Assembly: GCA_025738555.1 (NCBI GenBank)
Contig: JAOVFP010000016.1
Coordinates: forward strand, 1,240,001-1,304,000
Reading direction: 5' to 3'
Source of the DNA: Cyathus striatus
Taxonomy: Eukaryota; Basidiomycota; Agaricomycetes; Agaricales; Nidulariaceae
DNA length: 64,000 nucleotides
Of this stretch, positions 1 through 12,835 are shown in pieces. Within the stretch, counting starts at the first letter, position 1. Each line of letters starts with the position of its first letter. Made by a program: the position numbers and the translations under genes. The notes below the pieces were generated by a model. It was not told the origin of the DNA, made no database searches, and was given only the letters and a program-made list of their open reading frames with translations.

Positions 1-1889
1 AGAGTGACCTTCCAGTACTTGTAAACATGGATCCCAGTACTTGTTGTGTCCTTGAATAACTTTTACTGTCTTTAACTGATATTCATAAGTCTTGTACAAA
101 AAAGTTTCCTGTGGAGTAAATAAAAGTGCAGTCTGATAAATTTGCAATGCATACAACTTAATCAAATCAAAGCTCTGGAGAATAAATCTCTCAGCATCAT
201 TTAACAGTTTCACACATATAGATGAAAACCAGTTCTAATTGTTACTTAGCATACTAAAGTTGATAAAATATAAATTAATCTCACCAGGCAATTCTTCCAC
301 AATCTTACACCTTCAAGTGCTCTTGGGAGTTGACCACATAGTGATATTACTTCAAGCCACTGTAGTAAATACTTAAATATAAAGGTTGTAGCTAGGAGGG
401 ACAACTCTTCATTAATTTCAGATTCTGCTAAATGAAAAATCCAGTATGTACTAGCATACACAACTGCATCACTTATAGCATGAGTGATAGATATTTCACT
501 GTTTGCAATTGACATATCCATGACATTACAAATATTCATCTTCAGGCTCTTCTTCAATAAATTTATGCAGTTAATTGTAATTAATGCATGACTTTTTTTG
601 GCATCAATATGGAATCTTATATCTTGGCACCTCTCTGTATTTGTAAGAAAATTATGAAATGATAAATGAAAGGCAGATATAGTTAATTTGGAATATTTTG
701 GTGGCACTAACAAAACTGACTTGAAGACTAGAAGCATTTTATAAATGACTTTATCTTCATCACTTAAACTCTGGATTTCCAATATTTCTTGGTATCTCAA
801 TTGTTTGAAACCTAAAATGATAATGCTTATCACTGCTTGAAATATGTCATATCTCCAATATTGAGAATTTGCTCCAAGTAACAGAATATTCATATACATA
901 TTGTCAAGAGACTTGTGTTGATTCCTGTCATCAGATTCAGCATATTTGTTTTCTATAATGAACCTGAAGTTTTCTTCAACCTCATGTAATCCATCTACAT
1001 TCTTGATAAACTTAATTGCTGTACTTGCTGCAATAAATAGTCCAGAACATATTTCAATAAGTTTAATTAAATCATTATTCTTGAACCATGTCTTTTCTCC
1101 AGGCATTTTTTTAATCTCTTCATTGATGTATAGCATAATATCAGTATTCACCTGTGAGCGCTCAATATTATGTAATATGAATGGACTAGTTAATGATTTC
1201 ACTATTCTGCCTTCAAATAGAAATTCAAGTGATGCCTCTGGTCGACTGGTGATGAAGAATTTAAGAGGATAATTATAATTGCTGAGATTTTCAGCTAGTA
1301 TCTCCACTATGTTTGATTCTTTTCCCTGTTGACATTCATCTAGTGCATCAATAACAACAACCACTGTGATTCCATTCATTTTATTTCTTGCATTCATAAT
1401 TGGATCTAACATTATCTTTTTTAGCTGCATTACAAGTGATGAATTGATAACTGAGTCATTTTGTCCAACTTGCTTCATAATTTCATTATGTATTGGTGGA
1501 AATTTCTTCCCCAATTGATAAGCCAATGTTTTAATTACATTTTTAGCTTCACTCCAGTCCTTATAATCTCTAGAGAAGAAGAAAGATGCTCCATATTCAA
1601 GGTATTTCTTAGCAACACTGTGTGCAACAGTAGACTTTCCAGTTCCAGCAAGACCAGAAAGCCAGAAGATGGATGCCTTTTCAGTTGATGTGATCCAGTT
1701 ATCAATTTCTTGCAAGAGATTAACTCTTGTTCCTGGAGTACAACCAGTAGCACCTTCTCTTTCATAAGAATCATAAGCAGCTCCAAAGATTGGGCTCAGT
1801 TTCTCAGCTAGAAAATCCTTTAGTTCAGAATTGGTTTGGTTAATATTTGTTATGTTATGAGCAGTGTTGATAGTTGCATTATCATTCAT
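1..1889 (-). CDS. NACHT-WD40 protein (N-terminal and NACHT part; runs off left edge)
   Basis: A STAND-type NTPase of the fungal NACHT family, which in mushrooms is expanded and linked to non-self recognition and programmed cell death. The frame opens at 1889 and shows a Walker A motif (GLAGTGKST, about residue 80) and a Walker B-like VVVVIDALDEC (about residue 175), followed by the ITSRPE sensor motif. I place an intron at 235-284 (GTGAGA...TTAG, 50 nt, phase 0); skipping it removes the apparent stop at 246. The next exon (234 to 1) reads VIQGHNKYWDPCLQVLEGHS, the conserved linker just before the first WD40 repeat in HET-E-like proteins. So the WD40 propeller should lie left of the window. 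Open frame continues upstream of the chosen ATG to about 2036, so a further N-terminal exon is possible. No internal stops seen. Confidence 0.88.
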
Positions 1890-2715
1890 GTGAACATGTC
1901 CTGTGTTTCCAGTAAATGATTGAGGTCCTGTATTGTGTATTTGTGTGTTTTGCTTTTGTTGTGTGTAATTCAGAGATTCAGTATCACATTCATTTAGACT
2001 AGACTTACAATTGTAGTGGACGGGTTAGGCACATGTGACGACACGAGATTCTCTATGACGTTAGAGGAGTGAGACTCGAGATAGTCGGTGTGCTTGGGTG
2101 ATTGAGACATTGGCAGTGGTTTGTACGTTGCGTAACTTGAAATGGGGGGAAGCATCAAACTACATGATGATACATATATATATATGAATCCCTTAAATAC
2201 ACGCTGCACGCACATGTCAATCCATATCAGACAGATGAATGACACACCCATTTTAAGAACGATGGTAATATATAAATAGAAATAATATCCCTCTTTATGT
2301 ACTTGTGGGTGTCGCACCGATTTCGTTCTAACTCCTATATCCATTTCGTTCAAGGTAAATGATAGAAACAGATGAAATAATAACAACGAAAACTTTATTT
2401 TTGACTGAGACTGGCGAGGACTAATGCTCCTCGCGATTGGTCCAATATTAGTTTCATGTCATCTGCTGGTTTATCAAGGAAACGAGGATGAAGGTCGGTA
2501 ATATAGCGTATCTATGAGAAGTTTCCTAATGTGTTCAACGAGGCAGTCCATATGAGCTGTCTTCCCACAGGAAATTACTGTACTAAAGATAAATGCACCT
2601 CGTGTTTGCTGTGTTTGGATCCTTTCCAGTACTTATCTACATATGAAGCACCTACAATGCTCCAGAATGCCAAATACTACTCAGTAGTAACTATACCAAG
2701 TGTTCGTCGAGCAAT
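1890..2715. other. intergenic, no gene seen
   Basis: Upstream region of the NACHT gene. It contains a short TA run near 2170-2185 and AT-rich sequence. A 130-codon minus-strand frame (1994-2386) has no recognisable motif and I do not accept it as a gene. Confidence 0.4.
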
Positions 2716-4069
2716 CGTCTAGATGAGGCATGACGAAAAACGGTGTCAGTGTTTCGCTTAAGAACAGCGTCACCGGCTGCCACCGGTTGATCCCACGGAG
2801 TGATGGTGATATTTATGGAAAGTTGGCCGCAGGTCCTCGGCTATTTGCTTAAGTAATGTCAAATTCTCGCGCCCTCCCGCCGCGGCTAACTTGCCAGATT
2901 AAGTTATTTCCCGCCGTGTAAAACATCAGTAAGCTAACACCCGTAGCGTCGTACTTAAATTTTATATATTATCTTCATTGTACTAATAAGTGAAGACAAA
3001 AATTGTTCTAATTTAGTGGACTTGGAATATAACTGTTATTGTAAGTAACAAGCTTACACCCACAGTGTCGCCGTGCTACATTCATTCTTCAACATGTAAA
3101 CTAAATCTACTAAGTACCTTTGTATAACATAATGAGAGTCACTAGTACCGCATGCTTAGCATATTATTGCATACAATGTGGTATACACTCCTCATATTTG
3201 CTTGATACATGTGTAAAATACTGGTAAAACATGCATGTGATCATTTAATTTAGTATTACTTTATGATTCAATCTATGCGGAAGAGTAGTTTGTATGAGAT
3301 AGTATCACGGGCACTAATAGTTAAAATGTCTCACGTCACGCTCTGAGGGGGTATACTCAATTGCTAGTCTGCTACTTACAAGAAGTGGCAATTAGTGACA
3401 GACTTTCTGCAATAACGATATAACTTATAGGATATAAAGTCAAAGTTTCAAAGCAGATAATTATTTCACTGGTAAATGACGTAAATACTCGAAATTTATA
3501 ACAACATATCGCAAGTAGTCAGTGGGAGGTATTATTCCAGCCAACTGGACCAAAAGTGCACCAATTGCATAATTCTTTCTCCAAGAAAACCCATCTTCAT
3601 AGGGGGCTAATGTAACTCACATCATAGATAACATGCGAGTAACTTATGCTAATTTCATATACTCAAAGTAGATTACGACACTAGTATATTAATGTCACTC
3701 TGCATAGTTCAGAGAAAGGTTAAAATGCCAAAATCAAATGTTTAAACTGATTGATAATTAAATCTTTGTAGCTCCTTGATCATAACTATTTTAAGATTGC
3801 ATATACAAAAAATCACACGTTCAAGTGACAAGTTTGAGACCCAACGCACTTGCAACGCACGGAGTAGGAGGCGTGGGAACAGTGGATTAAGTACGGCGGG
3901 TGTACCAACTAAGGCGCAAAGGGCGCACACAGCTCACGTAACTGCGGAAAGCAGCCGGAGAGAGCAGGCCGAGTAGATTACTTGTTTTAGGTAGATCTCC
4001 GTTTGATCTTGATCCGATAAGTCGGAAGCGAAACACTGACACCGTTTTTCGTATATGCTCCGTCTAGAT
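2716..4069. mobile_element. non-autonomous DNA transposon with 35-bp TIRs and 9-bp target duplication
   Basis: The element body is 2725-4060 (1,336 bp). The left terminus (2725-2759) and the reverse complement of the right terminus (4026-4060) match over about 35 bp, with the inner 27 bp identical (core CGAAAAACGGTGTCAGTG). Both ends are flanked by the direct repeat CGTCTAGAT (2716-2724 and 4061-4069). A 9-bp target duplication fits Mutator-like elements; if the first C is chance, an 8-bp duplication would fit hAT or KDZ elements instead. No transposase frame is present inside, so it must have been moved in trans. The interior (2760-4025) is AT-rich without recognisable genes. Confidence 0.85.
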
Positions 4070-4099
4070 CGTGGTTGAGTCTAACCAAGCGACTGACAA

Positions 4100-5940
4100 T
4101 GAATTGCGTGAGAACTTTCGTAATGAATTAGGAAGGCTGTCCCGCTTCGTTGCTTCCTTCAGAGCACCTTTCGTCCGACTTCGCTCCCTACCTTCAGTGT
4201 GACAGTGTCTACACCATCCCTCTGTCATCTATTATAGAACTCCGAGTATAAGGTGTAGTCCCGCTGTATGCGACAACAAACCTTTGCCATTATGCTTACG
4301 CTCGCTTTACTAGTGACCAGTGGTTCACTGTCAGTCATAGCCAACCTCTATCGGCACTCCTATCTAAACCTTGTCGGTCGACGGTGACATGACAAGCTCA
4401 TGCGCTGCCCCCAATAAGGACGTCTTGTCGACATAAGTATATTGTCCCTGCTATCGTTTGCTTTCTTCCTGACGTATATGCAGCCTTCATAGACGACCAC
4501 GTATGCGACATTCCGACTCCTCGCTGTTCAAGGATACGGAAAGGTTTGGTGAAGTTAAAACAGTGGATTGGGATGTGTAGGCTTTGTTGACGCATCTTAG
4601 GGTATGTACAGTTCGTTCATCCCTTCCCCGCCCCCCTCCCCCCATCCTCTCATGTCTGGTGCATCCCATCCTTCTTGCTACGTATTGCCAATCCTGCCAT
4701 CCCTGGTCCACTTTTCTTCCCTCTCTTCCTGCTTGTTCCTCCACCCGCTCGGTCCCATTCTCTTTCATCAGCTCTTTCTCAAACATCGCACTGACGCAAA
4801 CCCAGATACTACGTAATAGAAACAGCCTGCTAAATAGTCCAAGACAGACCTGACGATGAGCATCTTGAGCAGTTCATTGGCATGCCGGAGACGTCTGCAT
4901 AGTGGAGTAGAAGGACGCCTGAGGAGGATAAGCAGGATGGTACGTTACTTCTCATTCGTTGCATTCTTCCCAACCCATCCTTCTCATTCCGCTTACCCGC
5001 TCGGTTTTACCTTCACATCTCCTATTCCTCCCCAATGTCCATTCTCGTATCTTTCATGAACCACCTACTAACCATAAGCCCTTCCCAGTAGCCGTTAAAC
5101 ACATCGCAAATTTGAACCATGCTCACCCTTCTTCAATAGCAATGAAGTCGGCTGGCTGCGAACAGAATCATCGTCCGGAACCCCCCCGCACGCATCCTTT
5201 CCGAGGCTGCTGGCAGTGTGGCATCTGATCAAGAACGGCTCGCCGAAGTCGACGAGAGCGCCTAGGTGGGAGAGCTACTCATTGAGATAATCTCCCCGTT
5301 TGGGTGATGTTTAATACGAAGTGGGGAAATGTGCGAGGGAGTTGAGAGAGGAAGCGTCGATTGGGAAGGAGGGGGGTCTGCAGAGGGAGCAGTAGAGGAT
5401 GCTGGTTGAGGGTGTCGATAATGCGTGGGATATTACGGTGATGTGGAGGGGGGTTATGGCCTTTACGCGACGTGCAGGTTAGTACATTCCTCAAGAAGGA
5501 TTTTGTAGAGTAGATGCTGATTTTTTCTTTGATGAAGAACAGGCCCGACCATATACTACAACAGTCATTCTCACTCTTCCTCATCCTCATATCTCAAGGG
5601 AAGCAGTCGACTTCCCTTCACCTCCCGTTCCGTCCCTACGCGGCATTCGCATGCTGAATCGGCTCTGCTTCGATACGCACAGAACTCGAATACCAAAAAC
5701 GCGCCGACTACCCAATCATCTCGCAGCCAGTGTTTATCGTGCTGGTACACTCGCCAGCATCCCTAGTTCCGAAAGCGACATTCAGGATCCCTAATTACTG
5801 CTTGCGGTGCTCGATCCTTGAGAGGTTTGAGACTGGGATGAGTGCGGACACGTCACGTTTCCAGGGTTGGCTTCGATCTTCACCATACATTTTTGTGGAG
5901 ATCGCACAAAACTATTCTGGGAACTATGTCTGACTTCTTT
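4100..5940 (+). pseudogene. decayed copy A of an unrecognised multi-exon gene family
   Basis: Not recognised. It is a degenerate direct duplicate of 6150-7950, spaced about 2.03 kb. Exon-like blocks line up with the other copies: a DHVCDIPTPRC block near 4490-4600, an intron GTATGTACAG...CCCAG (about 4600-4805), a block ending FIGMPETS near 4860-4940, an intron beginning GTACGTTACT, and a block SDQERLAEVDESA near 5220-5265. Later sequence (5655-5890) reads PVFIVLVHSPASLVPKATF in one frame. Stops and frame changes break every long reading. Intron boundaries are conserved between copies, which says it descends from a spliced gene rather than a retrocopy. Confidence 0.55.
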
Positions 5941-6149
5941 GGGCATCCTGAATCACATCGTACAGTGCACATACTTGTCGAGATTCTACAGATACCTGAT
6001 TCATTGGGTATGAGATGAGGAGTATCATCTAGATCTGGTACTTATCATTGCGAGTTCTTGTGTCTTGCTATCTTTTGGAGTTTTATCTCGCCTCTTTTCT
6101 GGGAAAACGTCAGACCTGCTCAGGAGACAACGTCGTAGCTGCTTGTGAC

Positions 6150-8550
6150 CGTTCCTAATTCGTTCGTTAACTGCTTGGGAGCGTTTGTAATTCGGATTGG
6201 GAAAGCTGTCCCGCTTCGACGCTTCCTTCGTCGCTTCTTTCCTCTCAACTTCGACTCCTGTTTTCTATGTCTACACCATCCCGTTGTTATTGTCTATAGA
6301 ACTCCAAGCAGAGGTATAGCTCTGCTTGTATTCACATCCAACGCTTTGATACTTACACTCCCTTTCCTAGTGTCTAGTGGGTCTTTGTCAGTCGTAGCGA
6401 CGTCTCGTCTCCAAACATTCCTATCTAAACCCTGTCGACGACATGACAAAATTACGCGGTACATCCACTTACGACATCTTGTCGACACAGGTATCTCGTC
6501 CCTAGTGTCATTTACTTTCGTCCATGACCTACACGCTAGTAGCTTTCGCAGACGGCCACGTATACGACATTCCGACTCCTCGTTGTCCATGGATAAACCA
6601 AGGCTTGGTGAGGTTGAAGCAACAGCTCGGGAAATGACGTAAAAGCTTTGTCGAAGCATCTAGGGTATGTACAGTTCGTTTTACCCATCCCTTCCCTCCC
6701 CCACGAGTTACCTACGTTCTGTCCTTGATACAGACCACTAATCCCGCCGTCCATAGTCCCCTTTTCTTCCTTCTCTCCCTACTCGATTCCCCACGCACCT
6801 GTTCATGTTCCTGTTCTCTCCTACTCCATCTCAAACCTCGCGCTGACGCACACCCAGATACATGATTGAAACACCTCGCTACCAACGAGCTTCTCGAGCT
6901 GTTTATTGGCACACCGGAGACGTCTATATCATGGAGTACAAGACCGCCTAGAGTGGGTAAGAAGGATGGTACGTTTTTTCCCATTGTATTCTTCCCCACC
7001 CATCCAATCCTCTCTTTCCACTCGCTACGTTTTTCTTCGCACCTCCTCTTTCTCCCCTTTCTTGTATCTTTCATAATGCTCTTACTAACCATAACTCTGT
7101 CCTAAAAGCCGCTAATCAACTCTGAAACAGTCCTCAATATCAGCAAAGCAGGCAAGCAGCCTACATTATCGGCCGGAAACCTCCTGCACGCATCGTTTCG
7201 GTGGCCGCTGACGGCGTTGCACTCCATCAAGAACAGGTTGCTCAAGTCGACGAGAGCATCTCGGTAGGAGAACTACGCTTGGAGACAATTCTCTCGTCTG
7301 GGTGATGTGCAATTCGATGCGGGGAAGTGTGTGAAGGAGCTGAAAGAGGAAGCGGGCGTTAATTGGGGAGGAAGGGAGCAGAGGACGCAGTAAAGGGTGC
7401 TGTCTAAGGTTGAGGGTGTCGACGATACAGGAATGTTACGGAGATGGGGAGAGGGTTATAAGCCCTGTACGCGACGTGGAGGTTAGTACATTTTCATAAC
7501 AAAGGCCACTTCCTCGGGAGGGTTTTATAGAGTGGGAGCTGATGTTTTCATATATAAAGGACAATAAACCTTAGCGCATTCTACGACAGGCACTCTTCCT
7601 CTTCCTCTTATCTCAAGCGAATCAACTGACTTCCCTTCCCTTCCCCTTCCCCGCCTACATTACATTCGCATGCTGAATCAGCTCCGCTTCGGTGCGCACA
7701 GATATCGAATACCAACAACGCGCCAGCTACCGACCACCCACCCGCTCTCCCCCGGTGTTTATCTAGACCTGCTCTACACTCGCCAGCGGTCCTACTTTCG
7801 AAAACGTCATCTCAGGTCCCTCAACTACCACTGGAGGTAGCGCACTTACACACTATCTTCGAGAGGCTTGCGAATGGGATGGCTATGGATATGTTCTTAA
7901 GCGTCGTGTGGATGATTATGTTCGAAAGCCTACAGCTACGAGTCTGATCTGGCAATCCCGTTTTACTCACAACGTTCGAAATCGAATCGAGGCTTTGAAA
8001 TGAAGGCTACCGTGGGCTGTGTGAAGAAGGTTGCTGGTTCCTGAGGGGGCTAGGGAGGACGGGCAGGAGGGTACGTCATTTCATATCCTTTTCCTTCCTC
8101 TCGTCGCATTGGTTCGTCTCGCTTCGTTCATTTTCGTTCATTGGTTTTTCGTTCGGTCTTCTTTCTTTCCTCTAATTTACTTTATTTCTTCTCCATAACT
8201 CTACTGAGAACCCGTTCGCTGACAGCCGCATCTTGCAGCAGTCAAACACCTTCGCGCGCTCACAACCCTCGTCTTCGCCATCCCTGAGACACAAAAGCTG
8301 CTCAGAGCTCCGTATCCTTCATCAGTCGAGACGTTCTCGCTTGCACGCTTTCTATAACAAAGGCGGCATAGCATCCTATCAAGAACGTCTAGTACACATC
8401 AACAAGATCACGCCTCTCGGCCAATTCGTTACCGAAGGAGGACGGAGTGCAGGGGCTGCAGAGTTGGAGAAGGCTCGGGCTGTGGAAGTATGGTTAAGGA
8501 GTTCTTATAAAAGTTCCAGCGTATCGTCTTTGCAAAATGTGCTGTTCTAA
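6150..8550 (+). pseudogene. decayed copy B of the same family
   Basis: Direct duplicate of copy A with the same exon-intron order. The first block reads FADGHVYDIPTPRCPW (about 6550-6600) and hits an in-frame TGA shortly after LKQQLGK. The intron GTATGTACAG...CCCAG spans about 6666-6858; the next block reads LLELFIGTPETSISWS (about 6885-6945), then a GTACGT intron, then VALHQEQVAQVDESISVGEL (about 7205-7275). A later block (8233-8550) follows another GTACGT intron (about 8070) and reads YQERLVHINKITPLGQFVTE, the conserved core of the family. Function unknown. Confidence 0.5.
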
Positions 8551-9270
8551 GTTCCCACTTGATTCTCAGCTGAGTGTATGTGAGCAGCTGAGTGATATTT
8601 CATACTACTGTAGCGCTCAATGCATTCCTTTATGGATTAATATTTTAATCTAGAATGTATTGTGACTACCGAGCAGTTCTCTACGAAGATTGTTTTTTGC
8701 TCTATTACAACCCACAGATTGATGATAAGACAGTATATTGTGCCTTAGAGTCTAGACGATCACATTGTGACCCTTTTGTGAATTCTCCCATGCATGCGCT
8801 TTTAATGACAGTACTTACAATAGGCGGCCGTTCTATATATATCGTGTAATCGATTATCACGCTGCAGTGAACCCCTCTCACGCATGTTGGACCTCATGAC
8901 ACGAAGCATCTATCGATGAATTATCTTTGCGACTTGCAATTGGTTTCATTTACCACGCAAAGGCGCCTATCGATAGACTATTATAAGTACATCCAGGCTC
9001 TCTTTCCCGTGATACATGATGTCTCTTGTCGACAATTGCGGATGTTCACACATAGGCGACTGTCAACAGGTGGGAAGCACATACATATGTACGGGCCAAT
9101 CGATTAAATTAGTATCAATAATACTGAGTACATTACCCTTGCAGGCGATCAACTGTCGTCTATCTGTAAAGTATAATCAGAACACAGCTCATGCATAGGC
9201 GACATAAGTATCGATGAGAGTGTGAGGAAGGAGTTGAAGTGCTGAGACTCGGGAGCAACTTGGGAGGATG
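8551..9270. other. no gene seen
   Basis: Mixed sequence between relic copies. Short frames of 60-64 codons exist, but I see no motif, repeat or RNA gene I can support. Confidence 0.35.
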
Positions 9271-10200
9271 AATCGATAATGCGTGATGTCACTGACTCAC
9301 TGTTTCGGCTGGAATTTCTCACACACTGTGTTTTCACTGGGCCGATTGGGCCTTCTTTACCACAGCTACGATCCACACTATCCACTGCTCCTCTCTGTGG
9401 CCGCTGTTGTCTGAGTCTCAACCAATATACTTCTTTGGCCCAACCAAAGTTATCATCTATGACAACTTTCATTCAAAAGAATACTACTCCGCCGCGAATT
9501 GAAGGGTATGCGGATTCGGCGCTAGGTACGAGGAGTATCATGACTTATCTGGTACTTATCGCCCATAACCGGAACCGTTCTGCAGTCGTCATGAACCAGG
9601 TGTCGTGTCAGTGCGTCTTCCCTTCTCTTCCCCCCTCTTCCCCTCCCCCTCCCATCTCCCGCTCCTCGCTCTCCTACACACCTCTTCCCCTTCTCCCTTT
9701 CCCAAACCTTGCACTGACGTACCCACAGATACGTAATCCTGAGTGGCCCGACGTGAACTCACCGATGTACGACTACAGCAGTTCATCTGGTACACCTAGG
9801 ACGTCCACATTAGAAAAGATGGGTTGTTGATTCCTGAGGGGGCTTGGGAGGATGGACAGTAGGGTACGTTGGTTTCCTTCATTACTTTCCATTTGCTCTT
9901 CTTTCTTCCCCCACTATACATTGTCTCTTCTATAATTTCTGCAAGAACGCGCTCACTAACAACCATTCATCACAGTTATCAAGCACATCCTCGTTCTCAC
10001 CAACCCAGAAATTTGCAAACTGTATCCCTCATCATTCGAGACCTCTACGGGCGTACATCTTCCAAGACAACAGGAGGCCTGGCAACATACCAAGAACACC
10101 TCGGACACGTCGACAAGAGCGCACGTACCGACTACTTCGTTACCGAAGTAGGGCGGACGACGAGGTGGGACGAAACTCTCAGCGTTTTGTAACCCTGTAT
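9270..10200 (+). pseudogene. decayed copy C of the same family
   Basis: Matches 13800-14650 almost along its length. Recognisable parts are a block SLFRLEFLTHCVFTGP (about 9298-9345), a block reading IYFFGPTKV (about 9423-9455), a pyrimidine-rich intron ending near 9728, an exon ending at an intron that starts GGTACGTTGG (about 9863) and ends ATCACAG (about 9976), then IIRDLYGR...GLATYQEHLGHVDKSA...DYFVTEVGRT (about 10028-10190). The last exon is open to a TAA at 10190-10192. Earlier blocks need frame changes. The family is unknown to me. Confidence 0.5.
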
Positions 10201-10259
10201 TCCCGGTACCCAGGCTTCTACCACGCAATACCCTAAGAGAGGTGCAAGAGGAGCGTCCG

Positions 10260-11345
10260 TGAGGAGACGTGCAATCCGAAGCAAGGTAGAGAGTCCGAAG
10301 TACGCCTGGGGAGGATAAGCAGGATGGTACGTCACTTCCCATTCGCTGCATTCTTCCCCACCCATTCTATTTTCTCATTCCGCTCACCCATATCGTTTTC
10401 CTTTGTTCCTTCTCTTTCACCTCAATGCCCATTCTCGAATCTTTCTTGACGCACTTACTAACTATAAGCCTATCCCAGCATCCATTAAACACCTCGGAAG
10501 TTCTCATCCTGCTATTTCTTCATCTTTAATTATAATGAAGCAGGCAAGCCGCCAACAGAATTCTACATTATCGACTGGGACCCTCCCGCACGCTTTGTTT
10601 CCGAGGTCGCTAGCGGTGTGGTACAGGGTACTCAATCAAGAACGGCTCGCTGTAGTCGAAGAGAGCATCCAGGTGGGAGAACTATGCTTGGAGACGATAT
10701 ACCCCTCCAGGTGATGTTTAATCCAAAGCGGGGGAACTTTCGAGGGTGTTGATAGAGGAAGCGTTCATTGGGAAGGAGGAGGGGAGGCAGAGGGCGCAGT
10801 ACAGGATGCAGGCTACGGTTGAGGGTGTCGATGATATGGAGGATATATGGAAATGGGGAAGAGGGATAGGCTCTGTACGTGACGTGCAGTTAGTTCATTC
10901 TTCAAGAATGGCTTTGTACAGTTTGTGCTGATGTTTTATTTATGAAGGACAACATGTGCGATTGCATCCTACAACAGACACACTCACACTTCCTCTTCCT
11001 CTTATCTCGGGGGAGGCAGTCGACTTTCGCTCCCCTTCGTCCTCTACGTGAAATTCGCATGTTGAATCGGCTCCGCTTCGGTACGCACAGATCTTGAATA
11101 TCAAGAACACGCCGACTACCCGATCATCTCGCTGCCAGTGTTTATCGTGCTGGTATGATCGCCAGTGGTCATATTTCCGAAAACGTCGTTCAGGATCTCT
11201 AACTACCGCTTGAGGTACCCGGTCCGTGAGAGGTTTCAGAATGGGATGAGTACGGGCACGTCGCATTTTCAGGGTTGTCATCAATATTCTCTTAATAATT
11301 CTCTCGGGATCGAATGTTCCAGAATAGTACGCGCGAGGAATAGCA
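10260..11345 (+). pseudogene. decayed partial copy D of the same family
   Basis: Corresponds to the second half of copies A and B, offset about 5.4 kb from A. It starts near the exon end before a GTACGTCACT intron (10326) and shows NQERLAVVEESIQVGEL (about 10632-10685), then the segment around 11055-11280 that matches 5650-5880 and 7670-7880 (PVFIVLV and FRISNYRLRYPV). Frames are interrupted by stops. Confidence 0.45.
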
Positions 11346-11608
11346 GATGAGTCTGCGGAATTGGCCACTGTAGATGAGGAAGACTGAAGGTGTGAGGTAT
11401 TTGTAAGACGGGTTTGCTCGCGGTCGTTATGATGTTCATTGTCATGAGCAGTCTCGAATGTATCCTGCAGTTTTAGCTCAGAATGTGGAAATGAGCGAGG
11501 ATCTGGGAACGGGACGCAGCAATGAGACATAATGGCTGCTTTGGAACCTCCGTTCGAAGATGACATGATGTAGAAACTTTGAGGAAAACAAGAAACTAAC
11601 TCTTGCAT
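10940..11608 (-). CDS. hypothetical 222-codon frame, antisense to copy D
   Basis: A long minus-strand frame with two possible starts (11608 or the internal MSSSNGGSKAAIM, 11566). The N-terminal part (about 11345-11608) lies outside the repeated segment and has a serine-rich, charged composition; an AT-rich TATA-like stretch (near 11620) lies upstream. The rest runs antisense through relic copy D, so it may be a chance frame. No family recognised. Confidence 0.2.
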   Translation of the reverse strand: MQELVSCFPQSFYIMSSSNGGSKAAIMSHCCVPFPDPRSFPHSELKLQDTFETAHDNEHHNDREQTRLTNTSHLQSSSSTVANSADSSAIPRAYYSGTFDPERIIKRILMTTLKMRRARTHPILKPLTDRVPQAVVRDPERRFRKYDHWRSYQHDKHWQRDDRVVGVFLIFKICAYRSGADSTCEFHVEDEGERKSTASPEIRGRGSVSVSVVGCNRTCCPS

Positions 11609-11639
11609 ATTTATAAAATTTTATTGTCGACAAAGCGTC

Positions 11640-12830
11640 CTGAAAGATCCGGTCAGACCGTCCACCAGTAGGGCCCAAGCCAACGACTGAACGCGATGGT
11701 CAATAAGCGTCAAAGCTGAGTCGGAGTGGTCCATATACTTATCATAGTCCTCGACTGGATGCAGATGCAGAACGCCAACGTGCGCATTGACCTATTCAGT
11801 TTTAACGAATAACGATGGAACTCTAGTATATATTTCTCAATACGAGATGCGCTGTAGCCTCCCACCAAGGACAACATCAACAACACTCAAATCCTTCACC
11901 TTCGACACCATGTCCTCCATAACCAGCAACTTATATCCACGCCATGATCAACGTGACAGGTGCACCTCGTCCACGACGACGTTCTACCAACCGAGCCGGT
12001 AGAGTTTGGGCACTTGTGCCAGAATAAGGCGAGGACGAGGATGTCGTCGATGCATTGAATGCTTGGTGCTGCCTGGTCCAAGTCCTGGGGCCTCGATGAC
12101 ATACCTTATCTGGGGGCGGAATTGAGTTAGTAAAAGCGAATAGAGAGAGAGAAGGGGATGAGAGACGAACCATATCGATAAGTTAAGGTGGATCAATCAC
12201 CTGTGTGTATTAGCGCTCTGAGTTTGTCTCGATTAACCTAGGAGTCAGCGAATCAGTATTGGAAGTTGGTGGGGATTTCAACTTGACATTTCAGGATTAC
12301 CTAGAAGTGATGTTAGCATGTGAATATCGTGAGCTGATAGATAGGGCAGCGATGGAAGAACAGAGGAGGGACTACAGAGAAGGGAAAAAGTGGTAAGTAG
12401 AGGAGGGGAGGGATAGCACGATGTTAATGTGGTGGGTGATGGGTAAAGAGGGCTCAGGGGAACATTGCGGGGTAACTATAGGTGGGGACGGAAGAATCGA
12501 AGGGGAGAAACGCGGGAAGAAAATGGTGGTATGTGGAGGAGGTAACTGAAGGGAGTGATAGGAACGAGGTGGGTGATGGGTAAATGAGAAGGGACGTAGT
12601 GGGAGGGGGTAGGAAAGGCAGAAGAGCGGGAAAGAAAGGGAGGAGGAACGTACCTTCTCTCTTCTGCATCCCCGATACGCTCGTTCGAGCGCCCTATGCT
12701 CTCGTGGGATGCAGCCGCAAGTTACATTATCCTATAATCAAACCTCATTAGAATCCTCTCCGAATGAAACCCGAGAAGAGTACCTCTTGAAAGAAAGGAA
12801 CGTACCACACATCATCTACATTCTCAACAC
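11640..12830. other. no gene supported
   Basis: Contains several short overlapping frames (11896-12196 minus strand) and a purine-rich, GGGA-rich stretch at about 12340-12660 where the minus strand is pyrimidine-rich. Nothing recognisable. Confidence 0.35.
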
Positions 12831-12835
12831 CACTC

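Noticed and set aside
12340..12660. Purine-rich tract as a possible regulatory or triplex-forming site
   Set aside because: Composition alone, with no repeat period or neighbouring gene to support a role.
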